Below, in pieces: positions 24,727-36,758 of a stretch of 64,000 nt of DNA. Location: the NCBI RefSeq assembly GCF_002632465.1, contig NZ_NIBS01000018.1:1-64000 (forward strand), written 5' to 3'. The position numbers and the translations under genes were made by a program. The DNA is from Xenorhabdus budapestensis (lineage in GTDB: Bacteria; Pseudomonadota; Gammaproteobacteria; Enterobacterales; Enterobacteriaceae). Numbering within the stretch: the stretch's first letter is position 1; the number at the start of each line of letters is the position of its first letter. Below the pieces are notes generated by a model. The model did no database searches and was not told the origin of the DNA. It saw nothing but the letters and a program-made list of their open reading frames with translations.

Positions 24727-25441
24727 CGGAAGCACTCCGTTCAAAATGAGTAGCACGCACTTCAAGTCGTTTAAGGATAAATTGGCTCACCAATGTAATA
24801 AGTAGATAGATAATGGCGGCAATCATATACCAAGTGAATGGCTCTTGTGTGCGGGTGGCAATACTTTTTGTTTGTAACATCAAATCATTAACACTTATCA
24901 GTGAAACCAATGCTGTGTCTTTCAGTAAGACTAACCATTGATTACCAAGCCCCGGCAAAGCATGACGCCACATTTGCGGCATAATTAAACGAAAAAAGAT
25001 ACGGCCTTGGCCTAACCCTAATGCTTGCCCGGCTTCTCGTTGTCCCATCGGGATTGCTTTCAATGCCCCTCTCAATGTTTGAGAGGCATATGCAGAATAA
25101 AGCAGGGAGAGGGCAATAACACCACAAAGGAAAGGGCTGACATCAAAACTGTCAATTTCCATTTGTATCCTGAATTGCCACACCACAAGATTGATATCAA
25201 TGCCTTCTGACAAGGTGATCAGAAGTTGTGAACTTCCAAAATAGATAAAGAAAACCACTAAAATTTCAGGTAACCCACGGATCAAAGTAACCCAACAGGC
25301 TCCTAGAAATGCAAAGGGTTTCCAACGGGAAGACTCCCAGGTAGCAAAAAGCATTGCCAGAATCAGACCAGTTACAAGAGATACAACAGCAAGGCCGACG
25401 GTTATACCGGCGGCACTGATTAAAGATTGAAGTTCACTCAT
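24719..25441 (-). CDS. artQ: Arginine ABC transporter permease ArtQ
   Basis: Second permease of the Art system, 240 residues. Hydrophobic helices start at [18 protein letters not shown], the conserved block [17 protein letters not shown] follows, and the EAA loop is [20 protein letters not shown]. It lies 14 bp after artI. Confidence 0.96.
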   Translation of the reverse strand: MSELQSLISAAGITVGLAVVSLVTGLILAMLFATWESSRWKPFAFLGACWVTLIRGLPEILVVFFIYFGSSQLLITLSEGIDINLVVWQFRIQMEIDSFDVSPFLCGVIALSLLYSAYASQTLRGALKAIPMGQREAGQALGLGQGRIFFRLIMPQMWRHALPGLGNQWLVLLKDTALVSLISVNDLMLQTKSIATRTQEPFTWYMIAAIIYLLITLVSQFILKRLEVRATHFERSASDV

Positions 25442-25455
25442 AGAGATTCAGCTAA

Positions 25456-26193
25456 TTATTGTTCAAACCATTTTTTGTAGATAGTGCCATAAGTACCATC
25501 TTGCTTGATTTCAGCCAGAGCCTGGTTCAGTTTGTTCAATAAGACGGTATTGCCCTTACGAACAGCTATGCCTAAACCTGTACCGAAGTAATTTTTGTCA
25601 GTAACTTTTTCGCCAATAGTACTCAGTTCTTTATTCTTTTTTAGCCACTCATTAACAACGGCTGTATCACCGAATAGTGCATCAATACGCCCATTTTTCA
25701 GATCAAGGATCGCATTTTGATAGCTGTCATAAGGAACGCTTTTTAGCTCCTTATGCTGTTCCATGAGGTATTTTTGATGGGTTGTGCCGTTTTGAGTACC
25801 TACTTGTTTTCCTTTAAGTTCAGTAACTTGGGAGTATTTCCCTTTGACAGTGACAAATATGGCCGAATTATCATAATAAGTATCAGTGAAATCAACTTGT
25901 TTCTGTCTGTCTGGTGTAATATCGATACCCGCCATCAATACATCAACGCGGCGGAATTTCAGGCTGGGAATGAGACTATCGAATGCTTGGTGGGTGAAGG
26001 TGCATTCGGCATGGATTTTTTTACACATAGCGTTTGCTAAATCCACATCGAATCCCTGGATTTTATTATTTGCATCAATAAACTCAAAGGGGGGATAGGT
26101 TGCTTCAGTGGCAAAACGGAGTGTTTGTTTCTCTGCTGCGGTCGCGGATAGTGTTATTGAACTTAGTAAGGCTGCAAGCAATAATTTTTTCAT
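25456..26193 (-). CDS. artI: Arginine-binding periplasmic protein ArtI
   Basis: A 245-residue periplasmic solute-binding protein with a signal peptide ending in SATAA/E. Class 3 binding-protein features are present: FATEATYPPFEFID, GFDVDLANAMC, LIPSLKFRRVDVLMAGIDIT and GRIDALFGDTAVV. It is closer to E. coli ArtI than to its paralogue ArtJ (MAG-DITP, TIYKKWF ending). A second Met two codons into the longer frame has the better AGGA spacing, so I start at 26193. No separate artJ lies beside it. Confidence 0.93.
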   Translation of the reverse strand: MKKLLLAALLSSITLSATAAEKQTLRFATEATYPPFEFIDANNKIQGFDVDLANAMCKKIHAECTFTHQAFDSLIPSLKFRRVDVLMAGIDITPDRQKQVDFTDTYYDNSAIFVTVKGKYSQVTELKGKQVGTQNGTTHQKYLMEQHKELKSVPYDSYQNAILDLKNGRIDALFGDTAVVNEWLKKNKELSTIGEKVTDKNYFGTGLGIAVRKGNTVLLNKLNQALAEIKQDGTYGTIYKKWFEQ

Positions 26194-26298
26194 AGCCATG
26201 TCCTGTAATTCATAAGTATGTGGTTGATGAATGTTATTAAAGTTATTGGTGTTTATTTGTTAACGAGTTATCTGCCTGGCTGAATTAATATGACAGGG

Positions 26299-27027
26299 TT
26301 AGTGTGACAAATAATTAGCAAAGGCTTCTGTGTGAGGCTTCAAAAAATGGCTTGCATCACCTTTTTCTATAATTCGCCCTTTCTCCATATAGATGAACTG
26401 ACTTGCTGTTTTACGGGCAAGCTCTACTTCATGTGTCACAATAATTTGAGTGATCCCGGTCTCTGCCAATTCTTTTATTATGTCAACGACTTGAGATGTG
26501 ATTTCTGGATCAAGTGCAGAGGTGGGTTCATCAAACAGCAGAACTTGAGGTTCCATCATCAACGCTCGTGCAATGGCGACACGTTGCTGTTGTCCGCCTG
26601 ACAAATGTAATGGAAAACGATTGGAAAATTCCTCCAGACGAAGACGGGAGAGTAATTTTGCTGCTTTTTCCTGTGTTTGTTGTCTAGGTAGCCCTAATAC
26701 CTGACGGGGAGCTTCGGTCAGGTTATCCATTACAGTCAGATGTGGCCACAAATTGTATTGTTGGAAAACCATACCTACTTTCTGCCGTAGGGCACGGATT
26801 TTTTTTTCGCCGGGGGGGTGTTTAAAGTCAAATTGATGCTGTGCCATACTTAACTGACCAGAACGTGGCACCTCCAGTAAATTCAGGACTCGCAGTAAGG
26901 AACTTTTGCCCGCACCACTAGGCCCTAGTAATACTATGGTTTCTCCTGACGTACATTCGAAATTGATGTCAAACAGAGCTTGATTAGTTCCATAGAAACA
27001 ATCGATGTTTTTTAATTGAATTCTCAT
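26299..27027 (-). CDS. artP: Arginine ABC transporter ATP-binding protein ArtP
   Basis: The 242-residue ATPase that powers ArtIQM. Walker A is [14 protein letters not shown], the Q-loop region [15 protein letters not shown], the signature [17 protein letters not shown], Walker [14 protein letters not shown], and the H-loop His is in VTHE. It is the first gene of artP-artI-artQ-artM, the same order as in E. coli. Confidence 0.97.
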   Translation of the reverse strand: MRIQLKNIDCFYGTNQALFDINFECTSGETIVLLGPSGAGKSSLLRVLNLLEVPRSGQLSMAQHQFDFKHPPGEKKIRALRQKVGMVFQQYNLWPHLTVMDNLTEAPRQVLGLPRQQTQEKAAKLLSRLRLEEFSNRFPLHLSGGQQQRVAIARALMMEPQVLLFDEPTSALDPEITSQVVDIIKELAETGITQIIVTHEVELARKTASQFIYMEKGRIIEKGDASHFLKPHTEAFANYLSH

Positions 27028-27254
27028 GCGAAAAATATGAATAGTTAGCTGGTTGATGGGATATTAATCTCAAAGGAATAACTATGCAATAATATCTGCA
27101 TAAGATTGTTGTTTTAGTCAATTTAATAAGTTAACTAATCAGGCTGTCGATATTTTATCTGGTTTCTTTTTGTTCTCTAATATGGTTTTTTCGATTAAGT
27201 ATTATGCTGTTAAATGATGTTGCAAATTTCTTATACTAAAAACATGAGCTAAAT

Positions 27255-28157
27255 CTACTGGGTAAAAAATGCAATAAATATGGGTGTCATTAAACTCAAA
27301 ATGAAACCATGAACGATAGCTGCGGGTACGATACTCAAACCACCACAGCGCTGTAATATTGGTAATGTGAAATCTATTGATGCAGCTCCGGTTAAACCCA
27401 ATGCTGTAGAACGGTATCGATTGATTAGCATGGGGATGAGCATGATTGATGCCAGTTCACGAGCCAAATCATTGAAAAAAGCAGTACTGCCTAATACTGG
27501 ACCATAGGCATCAGAGAGTAAAATGCCAGAAAGAGAATACCAGCCATAGCCAGATGCAACGGCAAGGCCTGTTTTGGTCGGTAGCCCCAGTAGAAAAGCA
27601 GCCAGCATACCACCTAAAAGAGAACTGACAGCGACAACGATAGCAACAATGGTTCCACGGCGATTGATCAGGGTTTGTTTCAGGGTCATGCCGTTATTAC
27701 GTAGCTGAATTCCGACAAGAAAAAGTAAAAAAATTAAGGTGATTTCACTCGCTTTGCTGGCAAAATGAAACCATGACCATTCCGTCAAACCAAATAGAAA
27801 ACCCAATATTAGAGCACCGCATAATTTAATGGAATCAAATGCCATATGTAGACGGGAAGGAGGGCTTTCTTGCTTATATTCTGCGATAATCCACGGTTTT
27901 CTTTTATCCAACAGGAAAAGTGCCAGTAAATTAGTTACAAAGATGCACAGAAAAAATGTCATCGCATATAGCAAGATAGAGAGTAGGTTACTACCCAGAT
28001 TTTCTAGCATAGCAAGGCTGATACCCATGAAAACGAGGATGAGATAAACCATGACATTGAGCAGTTGGTGAACTCTGATAAGTATCGTTTTATTATTTAG
28101 ACGGATCAGATAACCCAGGCTCAATGGAAGGAGGATAATTAGTAATCCTGAATACAT
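27255..28157 (-). CDS. lysO: L-lysine exporter LysO
   Basis: A 300-residue inner-membrane protein with about eight helices, matching E. coli YbjE/LysO (299). Conserved blocks are LLFLVGIQLRNNGMTLKQ, ASGYGWYSLSGILLSDAYGPV, AAFFNDLARELASIMLIP, DFTLPILQRCGGLSIVPAAIVHGF. LysO exports lysine and toxic analogues such as thialysine. It is monocistronic. Confidence 0.93.
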   Translation of the reverse strand: MYSGLLIILLPLSLGYLIRLNNKTILIRVHQLLNVMVYLILVFMGISLAMLENLGSNLLSILLYAMTFFLCIFVTNLLALFLLDKRKPWIIAEYKQESPPSRLHMAFDSIKLCGALILGFLFGLTEWSWFHFASKASEITLIFLLFLVGIQLRNNGMTLKQTLINRRGTIVAIVVAVSSLLGGMLAAFLLGLPTKTGLAVASGYGWYSLSGILLSDAYGPVLGSTAFFNDLARELASIMLIPMLINRYRSTALGLTGAASIDFTLPILQRCGGLSIVPAAIVHGFILSLMTPIFIAFFTQ

Positions 28158-28698
28158 GTCACAATCCTTATTATAATAAACGTCTTTTTATCTGTTTTTA
28201 TACCCTTTATCTTACGAGCTTCATTATTAGCTGCATTCACACTTATGGCCGTAGCAGATAATCTATCGGGTATATCTTTAACTGGTCATAAAAACCAAAA
28301 AAATAATAACAACAATAAATTTACACTGGAGTAACAAGTAGGATAAAGGGAAACCTACTGAAATTCAACGCGTTTTTTACTATATGATAAGGTTGAAATC
28401 ATTAAATAAAATGAAGTGATTTTGATACTGAATAGAGAGGTATACTATTGAATTGTATATGAATTTATGATATTAGAGGTTTCAATCAATTGTCATTGGT
28501 ATTTAATGATAAAGTTCTTCTGATTCTTACATCTATTTCATTTATATCCAATTTATTTACATCTGACACATTTATATCTATCGTGGATAGACAATTGGCA
28601 TATTAGAGTTGATAAGAACAGAAGAGGTGAGGTGCCAAGCTTATCGCTGATTTTAGATTCTTAGCCAGAGAAAAAGTGATATGGCTATTGGATAATAA
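28158..28698. other. Gene-free interval upstream of lysO
   Basis: About 540 bp without a convincing frame or structure. In E. coli macAB and several other genes lie between lysO and cspD; no trace of them was recognised. Confidence 0.55.
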
Positions 28699-28733
28699 CA
28701 CGCCACAAATAACGTTTGTTTATCTGTGGCGTG
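28699..28733 (-). terminator. cspD terminator
   Basis: CACGCCAC pairs with GTGGCGTG, extended by weaker A/T pairs, immediately after the cspD stop on the minus strand. The T-rich tail is short. Confidence 0.7.
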
Positions 28734-28737
28734 GAAA

Positions 28738-28983
28738 TTACGAATTAATTTGATTACTCTTTTTTGATTTTAAGCCATCTTCCAAAGGAACAATAAGACT
28801 GGCATGAGTGCCTTTAGGGCCTTGATTAACACTGAAATTCACTTTTTGTCCCGCTTTCAGCGTTCTATAACCATCCATCTGAATGGTTGAATAGTGAGCG
28901 AATATGTCATCGCCGCCGCCAGCCGGGCAAATAAATCCAAAGCCCTTTGCATTATTGAACCATTTAACTGTACCTGTTTCCAT
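28738..28983 (-). CDS. cspD: Cold-shock-like protein CspD
   Basis: An 81-residue OB-fold single-strand nucleic-acid binder. RNP1 is KGFGFICPAGG and RNP2 is DIFAHYSTI. It lacks the cold induction of CspA and, in E. coli, is a stationary-phase inhibitor of replication that is degraded by Lon. It is divergent from clpS, as in E. coli, with 324 bp between the starts. The C-terminal tail (LKSKKSNQINS) is lineage-specific. Confidence 0.96.
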   Translation of the reverse strand: METGTVKWFNNAKGFGFICPAGGGDDIFAHYSTIQMDGYRTLKAGQKVNFSVNQGPKGTHASLIVPLEDGLKSKKSNQINS

Positions 28984-29307
28984 ACTTCTCTATCCCTCGT
29001 ATTATGATTTCGGATTTAGGAATCACTAAAAATTTCAGGATTATGAACAGTCGTTCAGCTAGGAATGGTGTTCATAAAATACACTGTAGTGAAATTCATT
29101 TCATCGTCAAGCATAGAAATAGCGTCAGGTTGTCTCAAATCGCTAAAGTTTGATATAGATAACGGTATCAGATTTTCAGGTGGAAGACTTGCTCTGATCG
29201 TCTATGGGAATAAGCAGAGTGCTTTATGCAGTGATAAAATATATAGAGGTAGAATGAATTAGTTCATACTAAAATCCGGTAGAAAGATAATACTCAGTGG
29301 AAAGACA

Positions 29308-29628
29308 ATGAGTCAGTTTTATAACAGCTTGAATCTTGAAGAATTTGTTGAAGATAAAGAAAAGCAAGCGTTACAGCCGCCGTCAATGTATAAGATTATT
29401 CTGAACAATGATGATTATACCCCTATGGAGTTTGTGGTTGACGTATTGCAAAAGTTCTTTTCTTATGATGTTGAACGAGCAACGCAACTAATGCTGGATG
29501 TCCATTACCAAGGAAAGGCTATTTGCGGTATTTATACAGCAGAGATCGCAGAAACTAAGGCTGCGCAAGTGAATATGTATGCGAAGGAGCACGAGCATCC
29601 GTTACTTTGCACGCTAGAAAAGGTCTGA
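29308..29628 (+). CDS. clpS: ATP-dependent Clp protease adaptor ClpS
   Basis: A 106-residue adaptor that binds N-end-rule substrates (Leu, Phe, Tyr, Trp N-termini) and delivers them to ClpAP. The residues forming the N-degron pocket are visible in [18 protein letters not shown] and [14 protein letters not shown]. It is followed 31 bp later by clpA. Confidence 0.97.
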   Translation: MSQFYNSLNLEEFVEDKEKQALQPPSMYKIILNNDDYTPMEFVVDVLQKFFSYDVERATQLMLDVHYQGKAICGIYTAEIAETKAAQVNMYAKEHEHPLLCTLEKV

Positions 29629-29659
29629 TCTGGCTTATTGATTTTGGGAGGAGGTGCTT

Positions 29660-31945
29660 ATGCTCAATCAAGAATTGGAGCTTAGTCTCAACATTGCTTT
29701 TGCCAAAGCAAGGGATAGCAGACATGAATTTATGACTGTAGAGCACCTATTGCTGGCGTTGTTAAGTAACACATCAGCGCGAGAAGCACTGGAGGCTTGT
29801 AAGGTCGATCTGGCAATATTACGCCAGGAATTAGAAAATTTTATAACTCAAACAACCCCTTTACTATCTGAGAATGATGATCGAGATACACAACCAACGT
29901 TGAGTTTTCAGCGTGTTTTGCAACGTGCCGTATTTCATGTTCAATCTTCAGGGCGCTCAGAAGTTTCTGGGGCAAATGTGTTAGTTGCTATTTTTAGTGA
30001 ACAGGAATCTCAGGCGGCTTATTTACTGCGTAAGCATGATGTTAGCCGACTGGATGTTGTGAATTTTATATCTCACGGAACACGTAAAGATGAACTCGAT
30101 AATGAGCCTCATCACAGCGTTAATCCAGTTCAGGAAGAACAAGTGATAGGTGAAGATCGATTGGAGAATTTCACGACAAACCTGAATCTGTTAGCGCAGA
30201 AAGGGCAGATTGATCCACTTGTCGGACGTCAGCATGAATTGGAAAGGACAATTCAGGTGTTATGTCGTCGGCGTAAGAACAATCCTTTGTTTGTGGGTGA
30301 ATCCGGGGTTGGTAAAACAGCGATTGCGGAAGGGCTTGCATGGCGTATTGTGCAAAAAGATGTCCCGGAAGTGATGAAAGATTGCACGATTTATTCATTG
30401 GATATTGGTTCGTTACTGGCAGGAACAAAATATCGTGGCGATTTTGAGAAGCGCTTCAAAGCCTTGTTAAAAACACTAGAACAAGATAGTAAAAGTATTC
30501 TCTTTATCGACGAAATTCATACCATTATCGGGGCTGGTGCTGCTTCGGGTGGGCAAGTGGATGCTGCTAATCTGATTAAACCACTTTTATCCAGCGGTCG
30601 TATTCGGGTAATTGGTTCAACAACTTATCAAGAATTCAGCAATATCTTTGAGAAAGATCGCGCTTTGGCTCGTCGGTTCCAGAAAATTGATATTCTTGAG
30701 CCTTCTTCTGAAGAAACAATACAGATTATTCATGGCTTACGTGCCAAATATGAGGCGCATCATCATGTCCGCTATACATCGAAAGCTATTCGGGCTGCTG
30801 TTGAGTTATCTGTGAAATACATTTCTGATCGTCATTTGCCAGATAAAGCTATTGATGTGATTGATGAAGCAGGGGCTCGAACGAGGTTAGTCCCGGTCAG
30901 TCGTCGCAGAAAGACAATCAATGTTTCAGACATTGAATCTGTTGTGGCTCGTATTGCCCGTATTCCGGAGAAAACAGTTTCAGCCAGTGATAAAGATGTA
31001 TTGAGAACACTGGATGATCGTTTGAAAATGTTGGTTTTTGGTCAGCACAAAGCAATTGGAGCATTAACAGAAGCCATTAAAATGAGTCGTGCTGGATTGA
31101 GGCAGGAGTATAAACCTGTTGGTTCTTTTCTATTTGCGGGGCCTACAGGGGTTGGTAAAACTGAAGTGACAGTTCAGTTAGCCAAAGTACTTAATATCAA
31201 GCTACTGCGGTTTGATATGTCTGAATATATGGAACGTCATACTGTTAGCCGCCTGATTGGTGCACCGCCAGGTTATGTTGGCTATGATCAGGGTGGTTTA
31301 TTGACAGATGCTATTATCAAACACCCTCATTCTGTATTGCTGCTTGACGAAATTGAGAAAGCTCATCCTGATGTATTCAATTTACTGCTGCAAGTCATGG
31401 ATAATGGAACATTGACTGATAACAATGGCCGGAAGGCTGATTTCCGCAATGTTATTTTGGTCATGACAACCAATGCCGGGGTGCGTGAGACCCAGCGTAA
31501 ATCCATCGGTTTCACTGAGCAGGATAACAGCATTGATGGTATGGGAGAAATTAAGCGAATCTTTACCCCTGAATTCCGTAATCGACTTGATAGTATCATT
31601 TGGTTTGATGCACTTTCTGCGGAAGTTATTCAGCAAGTAGTTGATAAATTTATTGTTGAATTACAAGCTCAGTTGGATGAGAAAGGTGTTTCTCTGGAAA
31701 TCAATACAGATGCCCGTCAGTGGTTATGTGATAAAGGGTATGATAAAGCGATGGGAGCCCGTCCTATGGCTCGCGTGATCCAGGATAGCCTGAAAAAACC
31801 TTTAGCCAATGAATTACTGTTTGGTTCCTTAGTGCATGGCGGATCTGTCAGGATTACTCTTGATAAAGATAAGCAGGTACTGAAATACGATTTCAAAGGC
31901 GTGCAAAAGTCGAATAAGAAAAAATCAGAAGATGCCGTACTATAG
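29660..31945 (+). CDS. clpA: Clp protease ATPase subunit ClpA
   Basis: A 761-residue AAA+ unfoldase that feeds ClpP. An N-terminal ClpN repeat domain (~1-145) binds ClpS. Nucleotide domain 1 has Walker [14 protein letters not shown] and Walker [10 protein letters not shown]. Nucleotide domain 2 has [13 protein letters not shown] and [11 protein letters not shown]. The start is ATG 29660 behind a strong GGAGGAGG; the GTG two codons upstream is less likely. Together with Aat 0.5 kb further on, the cluster holds most of the N-end-rule pathway. Confidence 0.97.
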   Translation: MLNQELELSLNIAFAKARDSRHEFMTVEHLLLALLSNTSAREALEACKVDLAILRQELENFITQTTPLLSENDDRDTQPTLSFQRVLQRAVFHVQSSGRSEVSGANVLVAIFSEQESQAAYLLRKHDVSRLDVVNFISHGTRKDELDNEPHHSVNPVQEEQVIGEDRLENFTTNLNLLAQKGQIDPLVGRQHELERTIQVLCRRRKNNPLFVGESGVGKTAIAEGLAWRIVQKDVPEVMKDCTIYSLDIGSLLAGTKYRGDFEKRFKALLKTLEQDSKSILFIDEIHTIIGAGAASGGQVDAANLIKPLLSSGRIRVIGSTTYQEFSNIFEKDRALARRFQKIDILEPSSEETIQIIHGLRAKYEAHHHVRYTSKAIRAAVELSVKYISDRHLPDKAIDVIDEAGARTRLVPVSRRRKTINVSDIESVVARIARIPEKTVSASDKDVLRTLDDRLKMLVFGQHKAIGALTEAIKMSRAGLRQEYKPVGSFLFAGPTGVGKTEVTVQLAKVLNIKLLRFDMSEYMERHTVSRLIGAPPGYVGYDQGGLLTDAIIKHPHSVLLLDEIEKAHPDVFNLLLQVMDNGTLTDNNGRKADFRNVILVMTTNAGVRETQRKSIGFTEQDNSIDGMGEIKRIFTPEFRNRLDSIIWFDALSAEVIQQVVDKFIVELQAQLDEKGVSLEINTDARQWLCDKGYDKAMGARPMARVIQDSLKKPLANELLFGSLVHGGSVRITLDKDKQVLKYDFKGVQKSNKKKSEDAVL

Positions 31946-31946
31946 C

Positions 31947-31975
31947 TGCATATAAATAACTGCATATAAATAAGT
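31947..31975 (+). repeat. Tandem duplication of CTGCATATAAATAA
   Basis: Two adjacent copies of a 14-bp unit lie directly after the clpA stop codon, followed by a weak TACGG/CCGTA hairpin. Confidence 0.7.
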
Positions 31976-32006
31976 ACGGCAAACACTGGCCGTATGACTG
32001 AGAACG

Positions 32007-32047
32007 ACACCACAGGAGAATGCTGAAAAATACATTACCTGTGGTGT
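32007..32047. terminator. Hairpin between convergent clpA and infA
   Basis: ACACCACAGG (32007-32016) pairs perfectly with CCTGTGGTGT (32038-32047). It lies just past the infA stop codon and about 60 bp past clpA. T-runs are short, so termination efficiency is uncertain. The serW tRNA found here in E. coli is absent. Confidence 0.6.
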
Positions 32048-32063
32048 TAAGAAGGTCTGTGAA

Positions 32064-32282
<219 letters not shown>

Positions 32283-32436
32283 CTAATCCTCTAAATGTAA
32301 CAACCATAGTCTTTAACCGACAAGATAATGCCGAAAAACCCTCATTATGTAAAGGAATGTCGTATTTTAAACCATCATTTTCCTCATAATGGAATTGACA
32401 CTCCCACCGTAAACAGCATAAATCACCAAGTGTTGA

Positions 32437-33126
32437 TTATAATTCCAGCACTTGTGTATCCCAACAGCCTGCTTGCAATGATTGTTTTTTACCTTGCTCA
32501 AGATACTGGAGAAATTCTCTCCTTGGAATATTTTTCGCGCCCAGTGACTCTGTATGGTGATTTAGCACCTGACAGTCAAACAGCTGACCGCCATGACGTA
32601 AAAAATGGTGATAGAATGCCACAAAAGCGCACTTAGATGCATTCTCTATTTTGCTGAACATTGATTCACCACAAAATAGCGCTCCTACACTAACACCGTA
32701 TAATCCACCAACAAGCTGGCGTTTATGCCAGACTTCAACCGAATGAGCCCGACCTTCCTGATGTAAGGTTTGGTAACCTTGCTGAATATTAGCTCCGATC
32801 CACGTACCTTCTTGTCGCTGGGCACAGCCGTATATCACCTGATCGAAAGCATAGTTTACCGTAATTTGATAAGAATGTTTGCGAATAAAACGTCGCAGAG
32901 TACGTCCGGTATGTAATTCTCCCGGGATTAGAACCGCCCTGGGATCCGGAGACCACCATAAGGGAGGCTCATCAGGCGAAAACCATGGAAAAATTCCCTT
33001 ACTATAAGCGGCCTTTAAGCGCTCTGCACTCAAATCTCCTCCGAATGCCAATAGACCATTCGGCTCTGCTAATGCATTGGTTGGATGAGGAAATTCACAT
33101 GAGTTATCCAATTGAGCTATCAACAT
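32437..33126 (-). CDS. aat: Leucyl/phenylalanyl-tRNA-protein transferase
   Basis: Aat attaches Leu or Phe to proteins with N-terminal Arg or Lys, marking them for ClpS-ClpAP. It is 229 residues from ATG 33126 with AGGAG about 11 nt upstream; a GTG four codons earlier overlaps that site and is rejected. Characteristic segments are [50 protein letters not shown] and [14 protein letters not shown]. It follows cydC by 14 bp. Confidence 0.95.
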   Translation of the reverse strand: MLIAQLDNSCEFPHPTNALAEPNGLLAFGGDLSAERLKAAYSKGIFPWFSPDEPPLWWSPDPRAVLIPGELHTGRTLRRFIRKHSYQITVNYAFDQVIYGCAQRQEGTWIGANIQQGYQTLHQEGRAHSVEVWHKRQLVGGLYGVSVGALFCGESMFSKIENASKCAFVAFYHHFLRHGGQLFDCQVLNHHTESLGAKNIPRREFLQYLEQGKKQSLQAGCWDTQVLEL

Positions 33127-33140
33127 AAAAGTTATCACTC

Positions 33141-34877
33141 CTACTCAGGATAATATTGCCGTTGATAGAATTGGTAATAACGCCCGTGCTGGGACAGTAA
33201 CACATCGTGTTGCCCTTGCTCAATGATACGCCCCCCATCCATTACACAGATACGATCCATGTATTGTAAGCCAGTTAGCCGATGGGTAATCACAATAAGC
33301 GTTTTATTTTGGCAACCATCGCGTAATAGCGACAGAATTTGTTGTTCAGTATCTGCATCAAGCCCTTCTGTCGGCTCATCCAGAAGCATAAGTGGAGAAT
33401 TATGCAGCAATGCTCTGGCAATGCCCAATCGGCGTTGTTCACCGCCAGAAAGTTGGCGTCCACCTTCGCCTATCCAACAGTTTAGCTTTTCATTATTGTC
33501 TAGCAAGTTTCCTAATCCGACCTGCTTTAAAACAGTTGTTAATTGTTCATCAGTAGCATCTGGTTTTGCCAATAACAAATTTTCACGCAGAGTATGACTG
33601 AATACATGTATTCGCTGGGGAACGATAGACATCATCGATCTTAGTGTAGCTTCATCATAACAAGAGATAGGCTGTTGGTTGATTAAAATCTCTCCGTGAT
33701 CAACATCCCATGCACGGGTCAATAACTGTAAAAGAGTTGATTTACCGCAGCCTGTTTTGCCCAACAAAGCAATATGTTCACCAGCTTGCAGAGACAGAGA
33801 AATGTTCTGTAATACAGGTAAAGGTTGATTAGGATAAGTGAAATCAATGTTTTTTATCTCAAGACTGAGATTATCTGTACTTTCTGGCCCGTGCTCAGGG
33901 AAGGTGACTTCAGCTTTCTGATGGATTAACTGAGAGACACGTGTAGCTGAGGAGATAACTTGCCCCATGTGCTGGAAAGCTACAGTGACTGGCCCAAGGG
34001 ACTCAAAAGCAGCAAGAGCACAGAATGTAAACAGAGCAATCAACGCTCCGGGTTGATTGTTTCCGCCTATACCTGCTGCTGCCAGCCACAGTATCAGTGT
34101 CACTGTGATGCCAGTGGCAAAAATCATAATGGCTTGAGAAATCCCCGTCAGATTAGCTTGTTGTTGTTGACACTTTAACCACTTGGATTCAACCTCAGAC
34201 ATTGAGTGGCGGAAGCGCTGGAGAGCACCGAATACGGCTAACTCCGCCTGGCCTTGTAATGCACTAGTGAGCAATGTTCGATATTGGCCGCGTAATAAAG
34301 TGATATTCCTGCCGTAAGGTTTGCCCACATGATAAAACACAAAAGGTAATGTCAGCAGCAGCCCTAACAGAATACCACCAAGAGTATAGGCAAGCGTCTT
34401 ATCAAGGAACCCCAAGCCAAATGTCAGGACAATAATGACGGTAAGTGCAGCAAGGACGGGAGACATGACGCGTAGATAGAGATGATCTAACGTTTCGACA
34501 TCAGCCACAATCCTATTCAATAACTCTCCCTGGCGAAAACGAGTGATACCTCCCGGAGAAAGTGGCAGGATCTTCTGGAAGGTAAAAACCCGAAGATGAG
34601 CCAATACCCGGAATGTAGCATCATGGCTGACCAACCGTTCACCATAACGTCCGGCAGTGCGAAAAATAGCTGCCCCACGGACACCTGCCGCAGGCAGCAT
34701 ATAATTGAAGGTATATTTTCCGGCAAATCCTGCTACAGCAGTGCCGGCAAGAAACCAACCGGACAGCGTAAGTAAGCCAATACTGGATAGTAGGGTTACA
34801 ACTGCCAAAATCATACCTAAGCTAATAAGAAACCAATGGCGGCGGTATAGTGCGAGAAAAGGGAGTAATACACGCAT
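33141..34877 (-). CDS. cydC: Glutathione/cysteine exporter subunit CydC
   Basis: A 578-residue fused membrane-ATPase half-transporter. It pairs with CydD to form the heterodimeric ABC exporter needed for cytochrome bd assembly and periplasmic redox balance. Six hydrophobic helices occupy ~1-310. The ATPase domain has Walker [15 protein letters not shown], signature [15 protein letters not shown], Walker [13 protein letters not shown] and the H-loop VITHR. It starts 2 bp after cydD. Confidence 0.96.
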   Translation of the reverse strand: MRVLLPFLALYRRHWFLISLGMILAVVTLLSSIGLLTLSGWFLAGTAVAGFAGKYTFNYMLPAAGVRGAAIFRTAGRYGERLVSHDATFRVLAHLRVFTFQKILPLSPGGITRFRQGELLNRIVADVETLDHLYLRVMSPVLAALTVIIVLTFGLGFLDKTLAYTLGGILLGLLLTLPFVFYHVGKPYGRNITLLRGQYRTLLTSALQGQAELAVFGALQRFRHSMSEVESKWLKCQQQQANLTGISQAIMIFATGITVTLILWLAAAGIGGNNQPGALIALFTFCALAAFESLGPVTVAFQHMGQVISSATRVSQLIHQKAEVTFPEHGPESTDNLSLEIKNIDFTYPNQPLPVLQNISLSLQAGEHIALLGKTGCGKSTLLQLLTRAWDVDHGEILINQQPISCYDEATLRSMMSIVPQRIHVFSHTLRENLLLAKPDATDEQLTTVLKQVGLGNLLDNNEKLNCWIGEGGRQLSGGEQRRLGIARALLHNSPLMLLDEPTEGLDADTEQQILSLLRDGCQNKTLIVITHRLTGLQYMDRICVMDGGRIIEQGQHDVLLSQHGRYYQFYQRQYYPE

Positions 34878-34879
34878 GA

Positions 34880-36649
34880 TTAAAGCTCCACACTGCGATG
34901 AGACAACAGATGGGAAAATGCACTTTGAGATTGGCTCAACATTTGATAGTTACCTTTTTCGATAATTAATCCGCCCTCCATAACCCAGATTTGGTCATAT
35001 TCCAGCGTTTCTTCCAGTAAGTGTGTAACCAATAATGTCGTTTGCTGACTGGATGCTTGATTCAATGCCATCATTACGCGTTGTTCACTATTAGCATCAA
35101 GGCTGGCTGCGGGTTCATCCAGTAACAAGAGTTGGCACGGATTTAATAATGCCCGTGCTACAGCGATACGCTGTGCTTGTCCAACAGATAGGCGAGCAGC
35201 ATTCTCGCCAATAACTGTGTTTATGCCATCAGGGAGATCACAGACAAACTCATCGACATAAGCGCGTTTCATTACATCGTGGATCTGTTCTTGTGTCGCG
35301 TCAAATTGACCAAGACGAATATTATCGAGTATCGTTTGTTCCGGCAGATGGGGGTTCTGCCCAACCCAACTTAATTGTTGACGCCATTTGTCGAGATCAA
35401 GCTCACGCAATTCGTTTCCATTGATTTTCAATGAACCCCGGTAAGGAAGAAAACCGAGTAACACATTTATCAGTGTACTTTTTCCTGCGCCGCTTTTTCC
35501 CACTAATGCAATCCGTTGATGCTTATCAATTGTAAAATTTAAAGGACCGGCCAGACGATGCCCATCATGTGACAGAACTTCCAATTCGCTTGTTTCAATA
35601 GTCACTGTTTCTTTATCTGACAAGGTTTTTCTGCCGCCGTATGTGGTGTGTTCCCCATCGCTGCTTAACAAGGTGAAAAGTGATTCCGCAGCGCCCACAG
35701 CCTGGGCTTTAGCATGATAAAAAGTGCCCAAATCACGTAGCGGTTGGAAGAATTCAGGAGCAAGGATAAGTGCGAGGAAACCAGCAAATAATGTCACGCC
35801 AAAACCATAACTGCCAAAATGCAACTCTCCCAGATAAGAAAAACCAAAATAAACAGCAACAACAGCAATGGAAACAGCGGTAAAGAACTCTAATACAGCA
35901 GAAGATAAAAATGCCATACGTAGTACTTCCATTGTCCTGCGTCGGAAATCTTCTGTCGATTCGGTAATTTGTTTAATTTCGGCTTTTCCCCGATGGAACA
36001 AACGCAGAGTTTCGAGACCACGTAAACGATCCAGGAAGTTACCACTTAAACGACCAAGTGCAACAAAATTGCGCCGGTTAGCATCGGCAGCCCCTAATCC
36101 GACCAAAGCCATGAAAATAGGGATCAATGGCGCAGTTACGAATAGAATAACGCCAGCGGCCCAATTGATGGGAAAGATAGTGATCAGGATTAAGGCAGGG
36201 ATAGTAGCCGCAAGGGTCATTTGAGGTAAATAGCGGGAATAAAAATCCTGCATGTCTTCAATTTGCTCCAGAATAATGGTCGCCCAGCTACCAGCAGGTT
36301 TGCCTTTTACCCAAACAGGACCCAATTGTGTCAGTTTATCCAATACCATACTGCGAATTTGTTGACGCACGACTTTACCGCAGATAAACCCGATACGTTC
36401 TCGGACAGCACTGACAATAGCTCTCAGCGTGAAAGAAGCCATCAACATCAGGAATTGGTTGATGAGATTTTCACGGGGGACATTATCCATAATAAGCGCC
36501 TGAAGAATGGAAGCGAGAAGCCAGGCCTGAGTGATAATCAGTAAACCACTAATTAGCCCTAGTAGCATGGATAGACGAAGCCATTGACGGGCTGAGGCGC
36601 TTTGTTGCTTCAGCCATCGAACAAGTTCAGATTGTCTTGTTTTGTCCAT
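34880..36649 (-). CDS. cydD: Glutathione/cysteine exporter subunit CydD
   Basis: The 589-residue partner of CydC (E. coli 588). An N-terminal six-helix domain is followed by the ATPase with Walker A LVGKSGAGKSTLINV, a degenerate signature LSVGQAQRIAVARAL, and Walker B LLLLDEPAASLD. First gene of cydD-cydC-aat, with a terminator separating it from trxB. Confidence 0.96.
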   Translation of the reverse strand: MDKTRQSELVRWLKQQSASARQWLRLSMLLGLISGLLIITQAWLLASILQALIMDNVPRENLINQFLMLMASFTLRAIVSAVRERIGFICGKVVRQQIRSMVLDKLTQLGPVWVKGKPAGSWATIILEQIEDMQDFYSRYLPQMTLAATIPALILITIFPINWAAGVILFVTAPLIPIFMALVGLGAADANRRNFVALGRLSGNFLDRLRGLETLRLFHRGKAEIKQITESTEDFRRRTMEVLRMAFLSSAVLEFFTAVSIAVVAVYFGFSYLGELHFGSYGFGVTLFAGFLALILAPEFFQPLRDLGTFYHAKAQAVGAAESLFTLLSSDGEHTTYGGRKTLSDKETVTIETSELEVLSHDGHRLAGPLNFTIDKHQRIALVGKSGAGKSTLINVLLGFLPYRGSLKINGNELRELDLDKWRQQLSWVGQNPHLPEQTILDNIRLGQFDATQEQIHDVMKRAYVDEFVCDLPDGINTVIGENAARLSVGQAQRIAVARALLNPCQLLLLDEPAASLDANSEQRVMMALNQASSQQTTLLVTHLLEETLEYDQIWVMEGGLIIEKGNYQMLSQSQSAFSHLLSHRSVEL

Positions 36650-36687
36650 AAGAAAAATTTCAGATTAGCAGATGATGATACGGCGTA

Positions 36688-36719
36688 TCAAAAAAGCTGG
36701 TAATTGTATTGCCAGCTTT
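36688..36719 (-). terminator. Rho-independent terminator between trxB and cydD
   Basis: On the minus strand an AAAGCTGG/CCAGCTTT stem is followed by a run of six T residues. It probably ends the trxB transcript. Confidence 0.85.
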
Positions 36720-36758
36720 CGCGTACTATGTTGCCTACAAAAAAATGTTACCTGTTAG

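Noticed and set aside
31946-32063. tRNA-Ser (serW) between clpA and infA as in E. coli
   Set aside because: No cloverleaf or conserved T-arm sequence is present in the 118-bp gap.
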